Below are positions 63,767-64,000 of a DNA stretch of 64,000 bases, piece by piece; position 1 is the stretch's first letter, and each line of letters opens with the position of its first letter. Both the position numbers and the translations under genes were made by a program. Under the pieces are notes generated by a model. The model was given only the letters and a program-made list of their open reading frames with translations. It was not told the origin of the DNA and ran no database searches. The stretch spans positions 434,001 to 498,000 of the forward strand of contig DAOKZI010000001.1 of assembly GCA_035325705.1 (NCBI GenBank), read 5' to 3'. The stretch comes from Ga0077536 sp035325705 (GTDB lineage Bacteria > Pseudomonadota > Gammaproteobacteria > Ga0077536).

Positions 63767-63999
63767 GCTGCCTCTCCGTGTCGTAGCCCGAACCGGCTCT
63801 CGCGCAGTTCTTTATTGATGTAGTTGATTTGGGCCGGCGCCGAGTCCAGCGCGTTGAAGATCGCGCGGAACGCGGTGCCACGAGGGAACCATCGCTGGTA
63901 CCAGCCGGCGTGCTTGCGTGCAATTCGCAGGCCGAGTGCTTCTCCATGAAATTCGTGCAGGGCGCGAACGTGCTCGCGCAGCGTCTCGAGCGCCCCGAC
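63763..63999 (-). CDS. dusB: tRNA-dihydrouridine synthase B, C-terminal part
   Basis: Only the last 78 residues are inside the window; the 5' part lies to the right. They read as the Dus C-terminal domain: LREHVRALHEFHGEALGLRIARKHAGW, then RGTAFRAIFNALDSAPAQINYINKELRE. The identity as DusB is supported by the overlap of its stop with fis. It would reduce uridines in the tRNA D-loop using FMN. Confidence 0.9.
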   Translation of the reverse strand, partial: VGALETLREHVRALHEFHGEALGLRIARKHAGWYQRWFPRGTAFRAIFNALDSAPAQINYINKELRESRFGLRHGEAA

Positions 64000-64000
64000 G

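Overview
The window is very G+C-rich, densely coding chromosomal DNA from a gammaproteobacterium. The gene orders are the evidence: leuS-lptE-holA-proA-nadD-rsfS-rlmH, dusB-fis-purH-purD, coaBC-algC-argB-slmA, metX-metW, rpmB-rpmG next to radC, and yggS-proC-yggT-yggU next to pilT-pilU. The very high G+C content and the extended PstA, PstC and AlgC proteins suggest a Xanthomonadales, Nevskiales or Steroidobacterales relative. That placement is inferred from gene order and composition, not from a search. Nothing looks like a prophage, plasmid, CRISPR array or classical insertion sequence, and I saw no rRNA or tRNA gene.

Layout. 1-9.5 kb: a truncated VOC protein, maf, and a long minus-strand housekeeping operon from leuS to rlmH. 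9.7-23.4 kb: a phosphate and polyphosphate block with phoB-phoR (+), pstS-pstC-pstA-pstB-phoU (-), a methyltransferase, ppk1 (+) and ppx (-). Good Pho-box promoters precede phoB and pstS. 23.5-30 kb: typA-dtd, a repeat island, a GMC-type oxidoreductase and small membrane or unknown proteins. 30-33.4 kb: three tandem type IV pilus retraction ATPases. 33.6-40.2 kb: yggS-proC-yggT-yggU, metX-metW, xth, pyrE and a periplasmic coiled-coil protein. 40.5-47.2 kb: slmA, argB, algC, coaBC, radC, rpmB-rpmG. 47.3-54.4 kb: a fatty-acid desaturase, a lone hydantoinase A homologue, a Gld-type ABC exporter operon and mutM. 54.9-60 kb: an NTF2-like protein, hemF, hisB-hisH, and a run of GST and unknown genes. 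60-64 kb: purD, a repeat-bounded element carrying a GxxExxY gene, purH, fis and the end of dusB.

The most unusual content is in the intergenic gaps. Three families of dispersed inverted repeats fill nearly all the larger ones. Family 1 has arms built from 9-nt units of the type CACNGAGAA, ending in AATCTAGCC or TTTGCCACC. Family 2 has the core GTAGGTTGGGCTGACGAAG. Family 3 has the core CGTAGCCCGGGTG. Copies are nested in one another at three loci, and their edges supply the TAG stop codons of maf, the GMC oxidoreductase and hisH. One family 1 copy, inserted between purH and purD, is about 500 bp and carries a complete 125-residue GxxExxY protein (PD-(D/E)XK nuclease-like) between its arms. 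The other copies look like short non-coding derivatives. This is the best candidate here for a poorly described mobile or repeat-maintenance system.

Functionally, the PhoR-PhoB pair would sense phosphate through PstSCAB-PhoU, activate pstS and autoregulate phoB. Ppk1 and Ppx would store and release phosphate as polyphosphate. The remaining genes are mostly core metabolism (proline, arginine, methionine, histidine, purine, pyrimidine, NAD, CoA, haem), envelope biogenesis (LptE, AlgC, desaturase), DNA repair (MutM, Xth, RadC) and surface motility (PilT/PilU).
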